A stretch of 64,000 bases of DNA from Plantactinospora soyae (GTDB taxonomy: Bacteria; Actinomycetota; Actinomycetes; Mycobacteriales; Micromonosporaceae). The translations under genes and the position numbers were made by a program. The notes below the pieces were generated by a model. That model saw nothing but the letters and a program-made list of their open reading frames with translations, did not search any database and had not been told where the DNA came from. Within the stretch, counting starts at the first letter, position 1. Each line of letters opens with the position of its first letter. Positions 1 to 9,014 of this stretch are shown here, piece after piece. The stretch covers positions 992,001 to 1,056,000 of the forward strand of contig NZ_JADBEB010000001.1 of the NCBI RefSeq assembly GCF_014874095.1. Direction: 5' to 3'.

Positions 1-12
1 CCGGCCCACCGG

Positions 13-591
13 TCAGCGATCTCCGGCAGGTGGTGCGACCGGAGCGGCGGTCAGCGACTCGACGCTGCGCCCGGCGGGCGGGCCGGTGCGGTCGGCCGGC
101 GATTCCAGCGCGTCGGGCCGGGCGACGCCGCCGATCCCGGACTGTTCCGCCGCGATCTTCTCCTGAAGGCGCAGGATCCCGTGCAGCAGCGCCTCCGGAC
201 GCGGCGGGCAGCCCGGCACGTAGACGTCGACCGGGATGATCTGGTCCACGCCCTTGGTCACCGAGTACGAGTCCCAGTACGGCCCACCGCAGTTCGAGCA
301 GGCGCCGAACGAGATGACGTACTTCGGCTCGGGCATCTGGTCGTAGAGCCGCTTGATCGCCGGGGCCATCTTGTCGGTGACCGTGCCGGAGACCACCATC
401 AGATCGGCCTGGCGCGGGCCGTGCGCGAACGGGATCACGCCCAGCCGGATGAAGTCGTGCCGACCCATGCTGGTGGCGATGAACTCGATGGCGCAGCAGG
501 CCAGCCCGAAGTTGAAGACCCAGAGCGAGTAGCGCCGTCCCCAGTTGAGCACGAACCGGATCGGCTCACCGAGCACTGCCGGTAGCTGCAC
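13..591 (-). CDS. nuoB: NADH-quinone oxidoreductase subunit B (NuoB)
   Basis: This 192-residue protein is the NuoB/PSST subunit of respiratory complex I. It carries the terminal N2 [4Fe-4S] cluster and lies at the quinone junction on the cytoplasmic face of the membrane. The cluster ligands are visible: the tandem cysteines in GLACCAIEF, the cysteine in [11 protein letters not shown], and the one in [13 protein letters not shown]. The start is the GTG at 591 because AAAGAGGAGG lies just upstream; the open frame runs much further but loses coding character there. The C-terminal tail of about 30 residues after [11 protein letters not shown] is Pro/Ala rich and not conserved in the family. NuoA normally precedes NuoB, but here the upstream gene is an unrelated ROK repressor, so this is either an orphan copy or the first gene of a second nuo-type cluster continuing off the left edge. 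Identity is firm; its complex is uncertain. Confidence 0.93.
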   Translation of the reverse strand: MQLPAVLGEPIRFVLNWGRRYSLWVFNFGLACCAIEFIATSMGRHDFIRLGVIPFAHGPRQADLMVVSGTVTDKMAPAIKRLYDQMPEPKYVISFGACSNCGGPYWDSYSVTKGVDQIIPVDVYVPGCPPRPEALLHGILRLQEKIAAEQSGIGGVARPDALESPADRTGPPAGRSVESLTAAPVAPPAGDR

Positions 592-665
592 GGCCGCCTC
601 CTCTTTCCCGGTCCCCCATCCGCTTTCCCGGTTCCCATCCGACAGTGAACCACAGTGCCGGGATC

Positions 666-1805
666 TCAGCCCGGCCCCTCGATCCGGAACAGGACGTCGT
701 CGATCCGGTCCAGGGCCAGCCGTACGGCGCCGAGCCCGACCGACTCGTCGCCGAGCGTGGACGCCTCGATCCGGGTCGGGCTGAGGCAGAACGGTTGGAC
801 GTGCCGGCGCAGCTCGGTCACGAGCAGGTCTCCGGCCAGCGTCAGTGCGCCGCCGACGACGACGGTTTCCGGGTCGATCGCCAGCACCATCGCCGCGACG
901 CCCACGGCCATCCGCGCGGCGAGCCGCTCGACCCGGGCCCGGGCGGCCGGATCGCCCGCCTGCGCGGCCACCAGCACCTTCTCGGCCATCCGCTCCGCCA
1001 CGCCCGGCTGCGGTTCGCCGGCCAGCTCCTCGGTGGTGTCCCGCAGGCCGAGCCCGGGGATCACGCCCACCTCGCCGGCCGCGCCCCAGCGGCCCCGGTG
1101 CAGCCGGCCGCCGATCACGGTTCCGGTGCCGGTGTGCAGCCCGGCGAGGATGTACACCAGGTCGTCGACGCCCTGGGCGGCGCCGCGCCAGCGTTCGGCC
1201 ACCGCCGCCAGGTTGGCGTCGTTCTCGACCAGCACCGGGCAGGGGAACGATCGGCCGAGTTCCCGGGCGAGGTGGACGCCGTCCCAGTCGGGCACCACGG
1301 TGCAGAACGCGACCCGGCCGGACGGGTCGATCACCCCTGGGGTGCCGGCCGCGACGGCCCACAGCCGGGAACGGGACACGTCCGCCTCGGCCAGGCAGGT
1401 CGCCACCGCGGCCCGGACCGCCGTCAGCCGCTCCCGGGCCGGGCAGTCGACCTCCAGGTCCGCCCGGTGGACGCCGACCACCCGGCCGTCGAGGTCGGCC
1501 AGGAGCAGCAGCACCCGGCGCGCGTCGATCTCCATGCCCAGCGCGTACCCGGCCTCGGCCCGGAACCGGTAGCGCCGGGCGGGGCGACCCAGCCGGCGAC
1601 CCGCGTCCGGGGCCACCTCCTCGGCCAGACCACGGCCGACCAGCTCGACGAGCACGCCCTCGGTCGTGGGGCGGGACAGGCCGACCTGACCGGCCAGTTC
1701 GGTGACGGTCGGCTCACCGCCACCGCGCAGGCCGCGCAGCGTGGCGGCGAGATTGAGCCGGCGCAGCACCGAGGGATCGCCTCCGTGCAGAGGAACTTCG
1801 GCCAC
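666..1805 (-). CDS. ROK-family transcriptional repressor
   Basis: This is a sugar-responsive ROK regulator of 379 residues. It has an N-terminal winged helix-turn-helix (about residues 20-75, with [19 protein letters not shown] as recognition region) followed by an ASKHA sugar-kinase-like fold, including [13 protein letters not shown] and the glycine-rich [10 protein letters not shown] segment. The usual ROK zinc-binding Cys cluster after GEVGV is absent. I place the start at the GTG at 1805 because AAGGGG sits five bases upstream; a GTG at 1811 abuts that site. The gene diverges from the dehydrogenase/ABC operon beginning at 1976, so by the normal logic of the family it represses that operon, and perhaps itself, until a sugar ligand binds. 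The palindrome at 1842-1885 is the probable operator. The ligand cannot be read from the sequence. Confidence 0.88.
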   Translation of the reverse strand: MAEVPLHGGDPSVLRRLNLAATLRGLRGGGEPTVTELAGQVGLSRPTTEGVLVELVGRGLAEEVAPDAGRRLGRPARRYRFRAEAGYALGMEIDARRVLLLLADLDGRVVGVHRADLEVDCPARERLTAVRAAVATCLAEADVSRSRLWAVAAGTPGVIDPSGRVAFCTVVPDWDGVHLARELGRSFPCPVLVENDANLAAVAERWRGAAQGVDDLVYILAGLHTGTGTVIGGRLHRGRWGAAGEVGVIPGLGLRDTTEELAGEPQPGVAERMAEKVLVAAQAGDPAARARVERLAARMAVGVAAMVLAIDPETVVVGGALTLAGDLLVTELRRHVQPFCLSPTRIEASTLGDESVGLGAVRLALDRIDDVLFRIEGPG

Positions 1806-1841
1806 AGGCACCCCTTGACATCGACCGACGAAGCGACCAGG

Positions 1842-1885
1842 TTAAGAAATCATCTTTCGAAAAGACTTTTCGTAAAGGAACCTTA
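1842..1885. promoter_or_regulatory. Candidate ROK operator in divergent promoter region
   Basis: The divergent intergenic region holds a conspicuous AT-rich inverted repeat. CGAAAAG and CTTTTCG flank a single A at 1858-1872. CTTT and TAAAG flank this core, and outer TTAAG (1842) and CTTA (1882) arms extend the symmetry. A perfect TTGACA hexamer lies at 1815-1820, oriented toward the operon, but no good -10 box at standard spacing is visible. A palindrome between a ROK gene and its divergent sugar operon is the expected repressor site; the assignment is inferred. Confidence 0.55.
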
Positions 1886-1975
1886 CCGGCCGGCAGGACC
1901 GCGGCCCTGCCAGGGGCGCGCCGGGTCGGTCCGGGCAGACGGCGGACCACGGAGCAGAACAGGCAGGTGAGGCGG

Positions 1976-3241
1976 ATGCCGGAGGTGACACTGGCGGTGG
2001 CCGGGGCAGGGCTGCGCGGCACGATCTACGCCAGACGGGCCCACGCGACCGGCACGGCCGTCGTCGCGGTCGCGGAACCCGATCCGGTACGCCGGGCCCG
2101 GTTCGCCGCCGAATTCGGGATCGCGCCCGCGCGGACCTTCGCGGACTGGCGGGACCTCGCCGGGATCGGCCGGATCGCGGACGGCATCGTCATCGCGACC
2201 CAGGACAGCGAGCACGCCGAGCCGGCTGTCCGGTTCGCCGGGCTGGGCTACCACATCCTGCTGGAGAAGCCGATGGCGCCCGACGAGGCCGACTCCGTCC
2301 GGATCGTCGAGGCCGTCGAGCACGCCGGGACCATGCTCGCCGTCTGTCACGTGCTCCGTTATATGCCCTACACCCGCAAACTCCGAGAGCTGGTCGGTCA
2401 GGGCCGGATCGGCGAGCCGATCAGCATCCAGCACCTCGAGCCGATCGGCTGGTGGCACTACGCCCACTCGTACGTCCGGGGCAACTGGCGCCGTACGGAC
2501 ACCTCCGGCCCGATGTTGCTGACCAAGTCCTGCCACGACATCGACTGGATCAGCTACGTGATGGGCGAGACCCCGGTCCGGGTCTCCTCGTTCGGCCGGC
2601 GCTCACACTTCCGGGCCGAGCAGCGGCCGGCCGGTGCCACCGACCGTTGCGTCAGCTGCCCGGTAGAGCCGGACTGCCCCTACTCCGCGCCCCGGCTCTA
2701 CCTCTCCTGCCTCGGCGATCCCCGCCGGGAGGCCTGGCCGCTGGGCGCGGTGACCCACGACGTCACCCGGGCCGGCGTACTCGCCGCGCTCGCCGACGGG
2801 CCGTACGGGCGCTGTGTGTACGCCAGCGACAACGACGTCGTCGACCACCAGGTGGTGAACCTGGAGTTCGGATCCGGCCGGACCGGCTCGTTCACCGTCA
2901 CCGCCTTCACCCCGCTCGCCCAGCGGCAGACCCGACTCTTCGGCACCCACGGCGCCATCGAGGGCGACGGGCGCCGGCTGACCGTGCACGACTTCGTCTC
3001 CGGGCAGGTGGAGACGATCGAGACCGCCGGCGCCGACGAGGAACTGCACGGGCACGGTGGCGGTGACGAGGCACTGACCGACGCGTTCGTGTCGGCGATC
3101 GCCACCGGCGATCCGTCCCTGCTGGGTTCCGACGCGCGGCATGCCCTGGCGGGCCATCGCGTGGTCTGGGCCGCCGAGCAGGCCCGCCGTACCGGGACGG
3201 TGGTGGACATCGCCCCGACCACCCCGAGGAAAGGCGACTGA
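1976..3241 (+). CDS. Gfo/Idh/MocA-family NAD(P)-dependent sugar dehydrogenase
   Basis: A 421-residue oxidoreductase with an N-terminal Rossmann fold (VAVAGAGLRGTIYARRA), the family signature LLEKPMAPDEA near residue 100 with the catalytic-type lysine, and a C-terminal alpha/beta substrate domain. HVLRYMPYTRKL and the KSCHDIDW segment supply the His/Asp residues usual at the active site. A cysteine-rich insert (CVSCPVEPDCPYSAPRLYLSC) marks a subfamily often found with sugar ABC transporters and may bind a metal. The ATG at 1976 is chosen because AGGTGAGG precedes it; a GTG at 1967 is possible. It is the first gene of the operon facing the ROK repressor and probably oxidises the imported sugar or a derivative. 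The substrate is unknown. Confidence 0.88.
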   Translation: MPEVTLAVAGAGLRGTIYARRAHATGTAVVAVAEPDPVRRARFAAEFGIAPARTFADWRDLAGIGRIADGIVIATQDSEHAEPAVRFAGLGYHILLEKPMAPDEADSVRIVEAVEHAGTMLAVCHVLRYMPYTRKLRELVGQGRIGEPISIQHLEPIGWWHYAHSYVRGNWRRTDTSGPMLLTKSCHDIDWISYVMGETPVRVSSFGRRSHFRAEQRPAGATDRCVSCPVEPDCPYSAPRLYLSCLGDPRREAWPLGAVTHDVTRAGVLAALADGPYGRCVYASDNDVVDHQVVNLEFGSGRTGSFTVTAFTPLAQRQTRLFGTHGAIEGDGRRLTVHDFVSGQVETIETAGADEELHGHGGGDEALTDAFVSAIATGDPSLLGSDARHALAGHRVVWAAEQARRTGTVVDIAPTTPRKGD

Positions 3242-3244
3242 TCC

Positions 3245-3280
3245 GATGACGCACAGGACGCCGATGACGCACAGGACGCC
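3245..3280 (+). repeat. Perfect 18-bp tandem duplication at a gene start
   Basis: GATGACGCACAGGACGCC occurs twice head to tail (3245-3262 and 3263-3280). Each copy contains an in-frame ATG, so the binding-protein gene has two equivalent start codons and its N-terminus repeats MTHRTP. The unit is a multiple of three, so the frame is kept. The first ATG is closer to the upstream GAGGAAAGG. Confidence 0.9.
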
Positions 3281-4586
3281 GACGAGGCGCGGGACTTCGA
3301 GGACGGCCGGCACCAGGGTGCTGCTGGCCCGTACCGGTACGGCGCTGTGCCTGGCGCTGACGCTGGGCGGGTGCGGCTCGGACAGCGAGCCGACGGCCAC
3401 GACCGACGGCCGTGGCGAGATCACCTTCGCCACCGGGAAGGACAACACCGGGCAGTTGCAGACCCTTGTGGACAGCTGGAACAGCGCCCATCCGGACGAG
3501 CGGGTACGCATGGTCGAGCTGCCGGAGGCCGCCGACCAGGTACGCCAGATGCTGGTGCAGAACGCCCAGATCAAGTCGAAGTCGTACGACGTCGTCACGC
3601 TCGACGCGGTCTGGACAGCGGAGTTCGCCGCCCGAAGCTGGGTCGTCGAACTGCCGAAGGACAAGTTCGACCCGGCGAGCTTCCTTGCCCCGGCGCTGGA
3701 GACCGGGCTGTACCGGGACCGGCTGTACGCCGCGCCGTGGCTGACTGGTACCGGGGTGCTCTACTACCGGACCGACCTGCTGGCCGCAGCCGGCATCAAG
3801 GAGCCTCCGAAGACCTGGGCGGCGCTGGCCGACGCCTGTGCGGCGGTGGCCAAGCTGCCCGCCGGCAAGGGCGTCGCCTGCTACGCCGGCCAGTACGACA
3901 AGTACGAGGGCCTCACCGTCAACTTCTCCGAGGCGGTGCAGTCCGCCGGCGGAACCGTCTTCGACCCGGCGGGCAAGCCGCAGCTCACCACTCCGGCGGT
4001 GCGGGAGGGGCTGTCGTTCCTGGTGGACGGCTTCAAGCAGGGCCGGATCCCGAGCAAGGGCATCACCTTCAAGGAGGAGGAGGGGCGCCGCGAGTTCCAG
4101 GAGGGCCGGCTGCTGTTCCACCGCAACTGGGCGTACGTCTACGCGCTCGCCTCGGCCGCCGACGGCTCGTCCAAGGTGAACGGCAGGTTCGACGTGGCGC
4201 CGCTGCCCGGCAAGGACGGGCTCGGCTCGGGCACCCTCGGTGGCAACAACCTGGCGGTTTCCGCGTTCTCCGAGCGCCAGGCCAGCGCGCGGGACTTCAT
4301 CGCGTACGTCACGAGCCTGGAGACCGAGCGGGAGTACGCGAAGAAGCAGTCCTTCCCGCTGTCCCGCGCGGCGCTCTACGACGACCCGGAGATGCTCCAG
4401 CGCTACCCCTACCTGGCGGTGATGAAGGAGGCCATCGGGCGGGCGAAGCCGCGACCGGCGGCGGTCCGGTACGGCGACGTGACAGCGGCGATCCAGGACC
4501 ACGTCTCCGCCGCGCTGACCGGGCAGAAGAGCGTGGACCAGGCGACGACCGACCTGCAGGCGGCGCTGGCCGCGCTGACGGGGTGA
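3246..4586 (+). CDS. Sugar ABC transporter substrate-binding lipoprotein
   Basis: A 446-residue extracellular solute-binding protein of the family that serves carbohydrate importers. The N-terminus has a basic stretch, a hydrophobic segment and a lipobox ending LTLGGC, placing the lipidated cysteine near residue 43. The mature part follows the usual two-lobe pattern: ITFATGKDNTGQLQTLVDSWN near the start, VVTLDAVWTAEFAA, and TGVLYYRTDLL in the hinge region. It lies directly after the dehydrogenase and overlaps the first permease by four bases (GTGA), so the genes are translationally coupled. The start region contains an 18-bp duplication giving two possible ATGs; 3246 is used here and 3264 would remove six residues. 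It delivers the unknown sugar to the two permeases. Confidence 0.92.
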   Translation: MTHRTPMTHRTPTRRGTSRTAGTRVLLARTGTALCLALTLGGCGSDSEPTATTDGRGEITFATGKDNTGQLQTLVDSWNSAHPDERVRMVELPEAADQVRQMLVQNAQIKSKSYDVVTLDAVWTAEFAARSWVVELPKDKFDPASFLAPALETGLYRDRLYAAPWLTGTGVLYYRTDLLAAAGIKEPPKTWAALADACAAVAKLPAGKGVACYAGQYDKYEGLTVNFSEAVQSAGGTVFDPAGKPQLTTPAVREGLSFLVDGFKQGRIPSKGITFKEEEGRREFQEGRLLFHRNWAYVYALASAADGSSKVNGRFDVAPLPGKDGLGSGTLGGNNLAVSAFSERQASARDFIAYVTSLETEREYAKKQSFPLSRAALYDDPEMLQRYPYLAVMKEAIGRAKPRPAAVRYGDVTAAIQDHVSAALTGQKSVDQATTDLQAALAALTG

Positions 4587-5521
4587 CGGCGTACGGCGGG
4601 GCCGGTCCGCTCGCCGGGCCGGCCCGGCGCGTCGGTCAGGGCCGGCTGGCCGTCGCGCTGCTCTCTCCCACGTTCGCGGTGCTCGCCGTCGTCATCGCCT
4701 TCCCGATCGTCGCCGCGGTCTGGGACTCGCTGCGGGTCACCACGGAGGGATTGAACGCCGACGGGCTCGTCGTGCAGGGCGAGCGGTTCGGCGGGCTGAC
4801 CAACTACACCAACCTGTTCTCCGGCGCTGCCGGCGACCGGTTCCGGACCGCGCTCGGCAACACCACCTTCTTCACGGTCACCACCGTGGCGATCGAGACG
4901 GTGCTCGGGCTGGCGATGGCGCTGCTGATGCACCGGGCCTTCCGGGGCCGGGCGCTGTTCCGGGCCGCGGTGCTGGTTCCGTGGGCGATCCCCACCGCCA
5001 TCTCCGCGCTGCTCTGGCGATGGATCTTCGCCACCGACGGGGTGGCGAACACGATCCTGGGCCGTCAGGTGCTCTGGACCGCCGACGGGATCCAGGCGAA
5101 GTTCGCCGTGATCATCGCGGACACCTGGAAGACGGCGCCGTTCGTGGCGCTGCTCGTGCTCGCCGGGCTGCAGGTCATCCCCCGGGAGGTGTACGAGGCG
5201 GCGTCGGTGGACGGTGCGACCGGGGTCCGGCGTTTCTTCCGGATCACCCTGCCGCTGGTCAAGCCGGCGCTGCTGGTGGCGGTGATGTTCCGGATGATGG
5301 ACGCGCTGCGGATGTTCGACCTTCCGCAGGTGCTCGTCGGCGCCCGCGAGCCGGCAGTGGAGACGCTGTCGCAGCTCGCCTGGGACGAGGCGACGAATCT
5401 GCGGTACGGCCCCGCCGCCGCCTGCGCCACGCTGCTGTTCGGCTACATCGCGCTGGCCGCGTACGTCTTCGTCAGGCTGCTCGGCGCGGATCTGGTCGGG
5501 GACAGGGAGGCACGGCGGTGA
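4583..5521 (+). CDS. Sugar ABC transporter permease (MalF/UgpA type)
   Basis: A 312-residue integral membrane subunit with about six transmembrane helices. The cytoplasmic EAA loop that docks the ATPase is seen as EAASVDGATGVRRFFRITLP. The GTG at 4583 overlaps the stop of the binding-protein gene (GTGA), so the much longer open frame upstream is not real. It pairs with the next gene to form the transmembrane channel. No ATPase gene is in the operon; many actinobacterial carbohydrate importers share one MsiK-type ATPase encoded elsewhere, which probably applies here. Confidence 0.93.
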   Translation: MTAYGGAGPLAGPARRVGQGRLAVALLSPTFAVLAVVIAFPIVAAVWDSLRVTTEGLNADGLVVQGERFGGLTNYTNLFSGAAGDRFRTALGNTTFFTVTTVAIETVLGLAMALLMHRAFRGRALFRAAVLVPWAIPTAISALLWRWIFATDGVANTILGRQVLWTADGIQAKFAVIIADTWKTAPFVALLVLAGLQVIPREVYEAASVDGATGVRRFFRITLPLVKPALLVAVMFRMMDALRMFDLPQVLVGAREPAVETLSQLAWDEATNLRYGPAAACATLLFGYIALAAYVFVRLLGADLVGDREARR

Positions 5522-6372
5522 GCGACAGCACCGGCACCCGTCGGCGACGGCTCTCCGTACGCCGGCTGGGTGACCATGCCTCCCTGGTGGCGGTGGCGGT
5601 CTTCTGCCTCGGGCCGTTCTACTGGATGGTGGTCTCCAGCCTGCGCCGGACCCAGGACATCTTCGACTCCGCTCCGCTGCCGAGCCCGGTCTCGCTGGAC
5701 AACTACCGGGCGGTCTTCCAGCCGGGCAACGGATTCGTCCGGGCCCTTGGCAACAGCCTGGTGGTGGCCGGCGTGACCACGATCCTGACCCTGATCGTCG
5801 GGGTCTTCGCGGCGTACGCGCTCGCCCGGCTGAACTTCCGGTTCAAGCGACCGGTGCTGGCCCTGATCGTCGCCACGTCGATGTTCCCGGGCAGTTTGCT
5901 GATCGTTCCGCTGTTGAAGCTCTTCACGGACATCGGCTGGATCAACAGTTACCAGGCGATGATCGTGCCGAACCTCTCCTTCGCGCTGCCGCTCGCGGTC
6001 TGGAACCTCACCGCCTTCTTCCGGCAGTTGCCGTTCGAGCTGGAGCAGGCGGCCATGGTGGACGGTTGCGGTGCCGGTCAGGCGTTTCGCAAGATCATCC
6101 TGCCACTCGCCGCACCCGGCGTCTTCACCACCGCGATCATCACCTTCGTCGTCGCCTGGAACGAATTCATGATCGCCCTCGCCATGGTGAACGACCAGGA
6201 CATGAAGACCGCCAACGTCATCGTCGCCCAGTTCACCGGCCAGCACGGCTTCGACCAGCCGTTCGGTACGCAGATGGCGGCCGGCGTGGTCGTCACCGTG
6301 CCGCTGGTGATCGCCGTACTCGTCTTCCAGCGCCGCATCGTCGCCGGGCTCACCTCCGGCGGCCTCAAGTAG
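5518..6372 (+). CDS. Sugar ABC transporter permease (MalG/UgpE type)
   Basis: The second 284-residue permease of the importer. It overlaps the first by GTGA at 5518. It has the MalG-type N-terminal helix (AVFCLGPFYWMVVSSL), a periplasmic loop before TM2, and an EAA loop seen as EQAAMVDGCGAGQAFRKIIL. The stop at 6372 is followed after 38 bases by the secreted phosphodiesterase gene in the same direction, with no clear terminator between them, so the operon probably continues. Confidence 0.93.
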   Translation: MSDSTGTRRRRLSVRRLGDHASLVAVAVFCLGPFYWMVVSSLRRTQDIFDSAPLPSPVSLDNYRAVFQPGNGFVRALGNSLVVAGVTTILTLIVGVFAAYALARLNFRFKRPVLALIVATSMFPGSLLIVPLLKLFTDIGWINSYQAMIVPNLSFALPLAVWNLTAFFRQLPFELEQAAMVDGCGAGQAFRKIILPLAAPGVFTTAIITFVVAWNEFMIALAMVNDQDMKTANVIVAQFTGQHGFDQPFGTQMAAGVVVTVPLVIAVLVFQRRIVAGLTSGGLK

Positions 6373-6410
6373 GCCGTGAAGTCCCCGCCGTCCCCACCCA
6401 GGAGCCGCGA

Positions 6411-8012
6411 ATGAGATCACCTGACCCGTCCGCCGGCCTCGGATCGCCGAACCGACGCTCGTTCCTCGCCCTCACCGGGGTGAGCAGCGCGGCATTCGTG
6501 CTCGGCACCGGCCATCCCGCCGCCGCCGATCATGATCCACCGGCTCCGGCCGACCCGTTCACCCTCGGCGTCGCCTCGGGCGACCCACTGCCCGACGGCG
6601 TGGTGCTGTGGACCCGGCTCGCGCCGGAACCGCTGGCCGCCGACGGGCACGGCGGGATGCCCCGGCGGTCGTACACCGTGCACTACGAGGTCGCCGAGGA
6701 CGAGCGGTTCCGCCGGGTGGTGACCCGGGGGCCGGCGTTGGCGACGCCCGAACTCGCGCACTCCGTACACGCCGAGGTGCGGGGGCTGCGGCCGGGCCGG
6801 GAGTACTTCTACCGGTTCCGGGTCGGCGGCGAGATCAGCCCGGTCGGCCGGACCAGGACCGCCCCGGCGTACGACGCCATGCCCGGCGAACTGCGCTTCG
6901 CCACCGCCTCCTGCCAGGCCTGGTACCACGGCCACTTCACCGCGTACGAACACCTGGCCCAGCAGGACCTCGACATGGTCATCTTTCTCGGCGACTACAT
7001 CTACGAGTACGCGATCAACGCGACGAACCTGTGGCGGCAGGGCGTACCGCTGCCCGCGGCCGAGCACAACGCCGAGATACACACCCTGGAGCAGTACCGG
7101 CTGCGCTATGCGCTGTTCAAGCTCGACCCGAACCTCCAGGCGGCACACGCCGCCGCACCGTGGATGATCACCACCGACGACCACGAGGTGCAGAACAACC
7201 ACGCCGACGAGTGGTCGGAGACCGGCATCCCGCCGGAGGACTTCCTGCGCCGCCGCGCGGTGGCCTACCGCGCGTGGTACGAAAACCTGCCGCTACGTGC
7301 CACATCCCTGCCCAAGGGCCCGGACCTGGCGTTGTACCGCCGGCTGCGCTGGGGCCGGCTGGCCGAACTGAACGTGCTGGACAACCGCCAGCACCGCGAC
7401 CCGTACCCGGCCGGGCTGGTCATCGACAACTCCCCGGAACGCCTCGACGAACGCCGCTCGATCCTCGGGCACCGCCAGGAGGAGTGGCTGTACGACGGAT
7501 TCCGGCGTACCGAGGCGACCTGGAACATGATGGCGACCGGGGTGGTGATGACCCAGATCGACCGGGACACCGGTGCCGGCGAGCTGTACAGCAACGACCA
7601 GTGGGACGGCTTCCCGGCCAACCAGGACCGGCTCTTCGCGGCGCTGCAACGGCACCGCGTACCGAATCCGCTGGTGCTCAGCGGGGACATCCACCGGCAG
7701 GTCGCCGCCGAGTTGAAGGCCGACTGGCGCGACCCGGGCTCGGCGACGATCGGCACCGAACTGGTCACCGGCTCGATCACCTCGGACGGGGACGGCGCCG
7801 AGACCGACAGCTACGGGCCGCTCTGGTTGAGCAACCCGCACGTCAAGCTCTACAACGCCCGCCGGGGATACGTGAGCTGCCGACTGACCCCGACCGAACT
7901 GACGTCGGAGTTCAAGAACCTGCCGTACGTCACCCGGCCGGGTGCCCCGGTCGGCACCCTGGCCCGTTTCGTCACCGAGGCCGGGCGACCCGGCCTGAAC
8001 CGAGAGGTGTGA
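6411..8012 (+). CDS. Secreted PhoD-family alkaline phosphatase/phosphodiesterase
   Basis: A 533-residue enzyme exported by the Tat pathway. The signal is SPNRRSFLALTGVSSAAFV, with the twin arginines at about residues 15-16 and an AAA cleavage region near residue 39. An N-terminal PhoD_N beta domain (FTLGVASGDPLPDGVVLWTR) is followed by the metallophosphatase domain with FATASCQAW, IFLGDYIYEY and TTDDHEVQNN. These supply the conserved Asp, Asn and His metal ligands. PhoD enzymes act as calcium/iron phosphodiesterases on phosphate esters such as teichoic acids. AGGAG precedes the ATG. The gene sits 38 bases behind the sugar permeases and eight bases before a second secreted protein, suggesting joint release and uptake of a phosphorylated glycan or glycerol-type substrate; that link is inferred. 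Confidence 0.9.
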   Translation: MRSPDPSAGLGSPNRRSFLALTGVSSAAFVLGTGHPAAADHDPPAPADPFTLGVASGDPLPDGVVLWTRLAPEPLAADGHGGMPRRSYTVHYEVAEDERFRRVVTRGPALATPELAHSVHAEVRGLRPGREYFYRFRVGGEISPVGRTRTAPAYDAMPGELRFATASCQAWYHGHFTAYEHLAQQDLDMVIFLGDYIYEYAINATNLWRQGVPLPAAEHNAEIHTLEQYRLRYALFKLDPNLQAAHAAAPWMITTDDHEVQNNHADEWSETGIPPEDFLRRRAVAYRAWYENLPLRATSLPKGPDLALYRRLRWGRLAELNVLDNRQHRDPYPAGLVIDNSPERLDERRSILGHRQEEWLYDGFRRTEATWNMMATGVVMTQIDRDTGAGELYSNDQWDGFPANQDRLFAALQRHRVPNPLVLSGDIHRQVAAELKADWRDPGSATIGTELVTGSITSDGDGAETDSYGPLWLSNPHVKLYNARRGYVSCRLTPTELTSEFKNLPYVTRPGAPVGTLARFVTEAGRPGLNREV

Positions 8013-8020
8013 GCAGCGCG

Positions 8021-9007
8021 ATGACGCAGCAGCAGAGCCCCGCCTCCCGGGGCGGACGGAGCCGGCGGACCGCACTCGGACTGGCCGCCACCGTGTCGGC
8101 GCTGGCCGCGACCGGGGCGGCGACCGCCGCTCCGGCGCAGGCCACCGGCTCCGGCTCCGGCTCGGGCGCCGACGGCGGCCGACCCCGACCCGTGGGCCGT
8201 CCCCGCACCTCCGGCGAGCTCGGCCGGATCCGGCTCTCCTGGACGGGTGAGGCGTACCGGCCACTGGTCGACCACTACGCCGTGTACGGCTCGCGCACGG
8301 CCGGCTTCCCCGTCGGCCCGGAGACCCTGATCGGCAAGACCGTCTATCCGAACTTCCCGCACGGCCGGCTGGGCGGCTCGGCACAGACCTGGCACTACCG
8401 GGTGGTGGTGGTCGACGCGGCGGGCGGACGGAGTCACCCGTCGGTGGAGTTCTCCGGCACCAGCATCGAGTCCGTCACGGTCTCCGGTCGGCCGGTCGCG
8501 ACCGTCGGCGAGTTCGACCACCGCAGCCTCGAACTCGCGCTGGCGCCGAACGGCACCGCCCAGTACACCGCCCGTTTCGGCACCGGCGTCGACTTCACCG
8601 CCGGTACCGACGCGGCCGGCACCGACTGGTCGTTCATCCACCCGGGACCGTCGGACGCCTGGGCCGGCCGGACGTCACACCGGTTCAGCTTCCGGTTCCA
8701 CCTGGACGCCGTACCCGACGACGAACTGTGGTTGGCGATGTGGCTGATCGACACCCATGCCTCGATCCCCGGCGCGGTGGTCTTCGGCCTGAACGGCGTA
8801 CCGGTGGCCGAGGTGCCGCTGGAGAAGGGCGCGACCCGGGGCTCGCTGGAGGGCGACGCCACCGTGCCGGGCAGTCCGCTGAAGCCCTCGTACGTCGAAC
8901 TGGCCCTGCCGGCCGCCCCGGTTCGGGCCGGGGAGAACGTGCTGACCATCGACAAGAACACCGGCTCCTGGCACGTCTACGACGCCCTCGGCATCTACCT
9001 GCGGTAA
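8021..9007 (+). CDS. Secreted polysaccharide-lyase-4-like (CBM-type) protein
   Basis: A 328-residue exported protein. It begins with a Tat-like signal (GRSRRTALGLAATVSALAA, cleavage near APAQA), then a low-complexity Gly/Ser stretch. A fibronectin-III-like segment (GRIRLSWTGEAYRPLVDHYAVYGS) follows, then a C-terminal beta-sandwich resembling the carbohydrate-binding-like third domain of family 4 polysaccharide lyases ([33 protein letters not shown] at the end). I see no catalytic lyase module, so it may bind rather than cleave. It begins eight bases after the PhoD stop and is probably the last gene of the sugar operon. The family call is by pattern and moderate in certainty. Confidence 0.6.
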   Translation: MTQQQSPASRGGRSRRTALGLAATVSALAATGAATAAPAQATGSGSGSGADGGRPRPVGRPRTSGELGRIRLSWTGEAYRPLVDHYAVYGSRTAGFPVGPETLIGKTVYPNFPHGRLGGSAQTWHYRVVVVDAAGGRSHPSVEFSGTSIESVTVSGRPVATVGEFDHRSLELALAPNGTAQYTARFGTGVDFTAGTDAAGTDWSFIHPGPSDAWAGRTSHRFSFRFHLDAVPDDELWLAMWLIDTHASIPGAVVFGLNGVPVAEVPLEKGATRGSLEGDATVPGSPLKPSYVELALPAAPVRAGENVLTIDKNTGSWHVYDALGIYLR

Positions 9008-9014
9008 CGGCGAT

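Noticed and set aside
6608-8020. N-terminal extension of the PL4-like protein into the PhoD gene
   Set aside because: The upstream part is out of frame within PhoD; a Tat-like signal begins at 8021.
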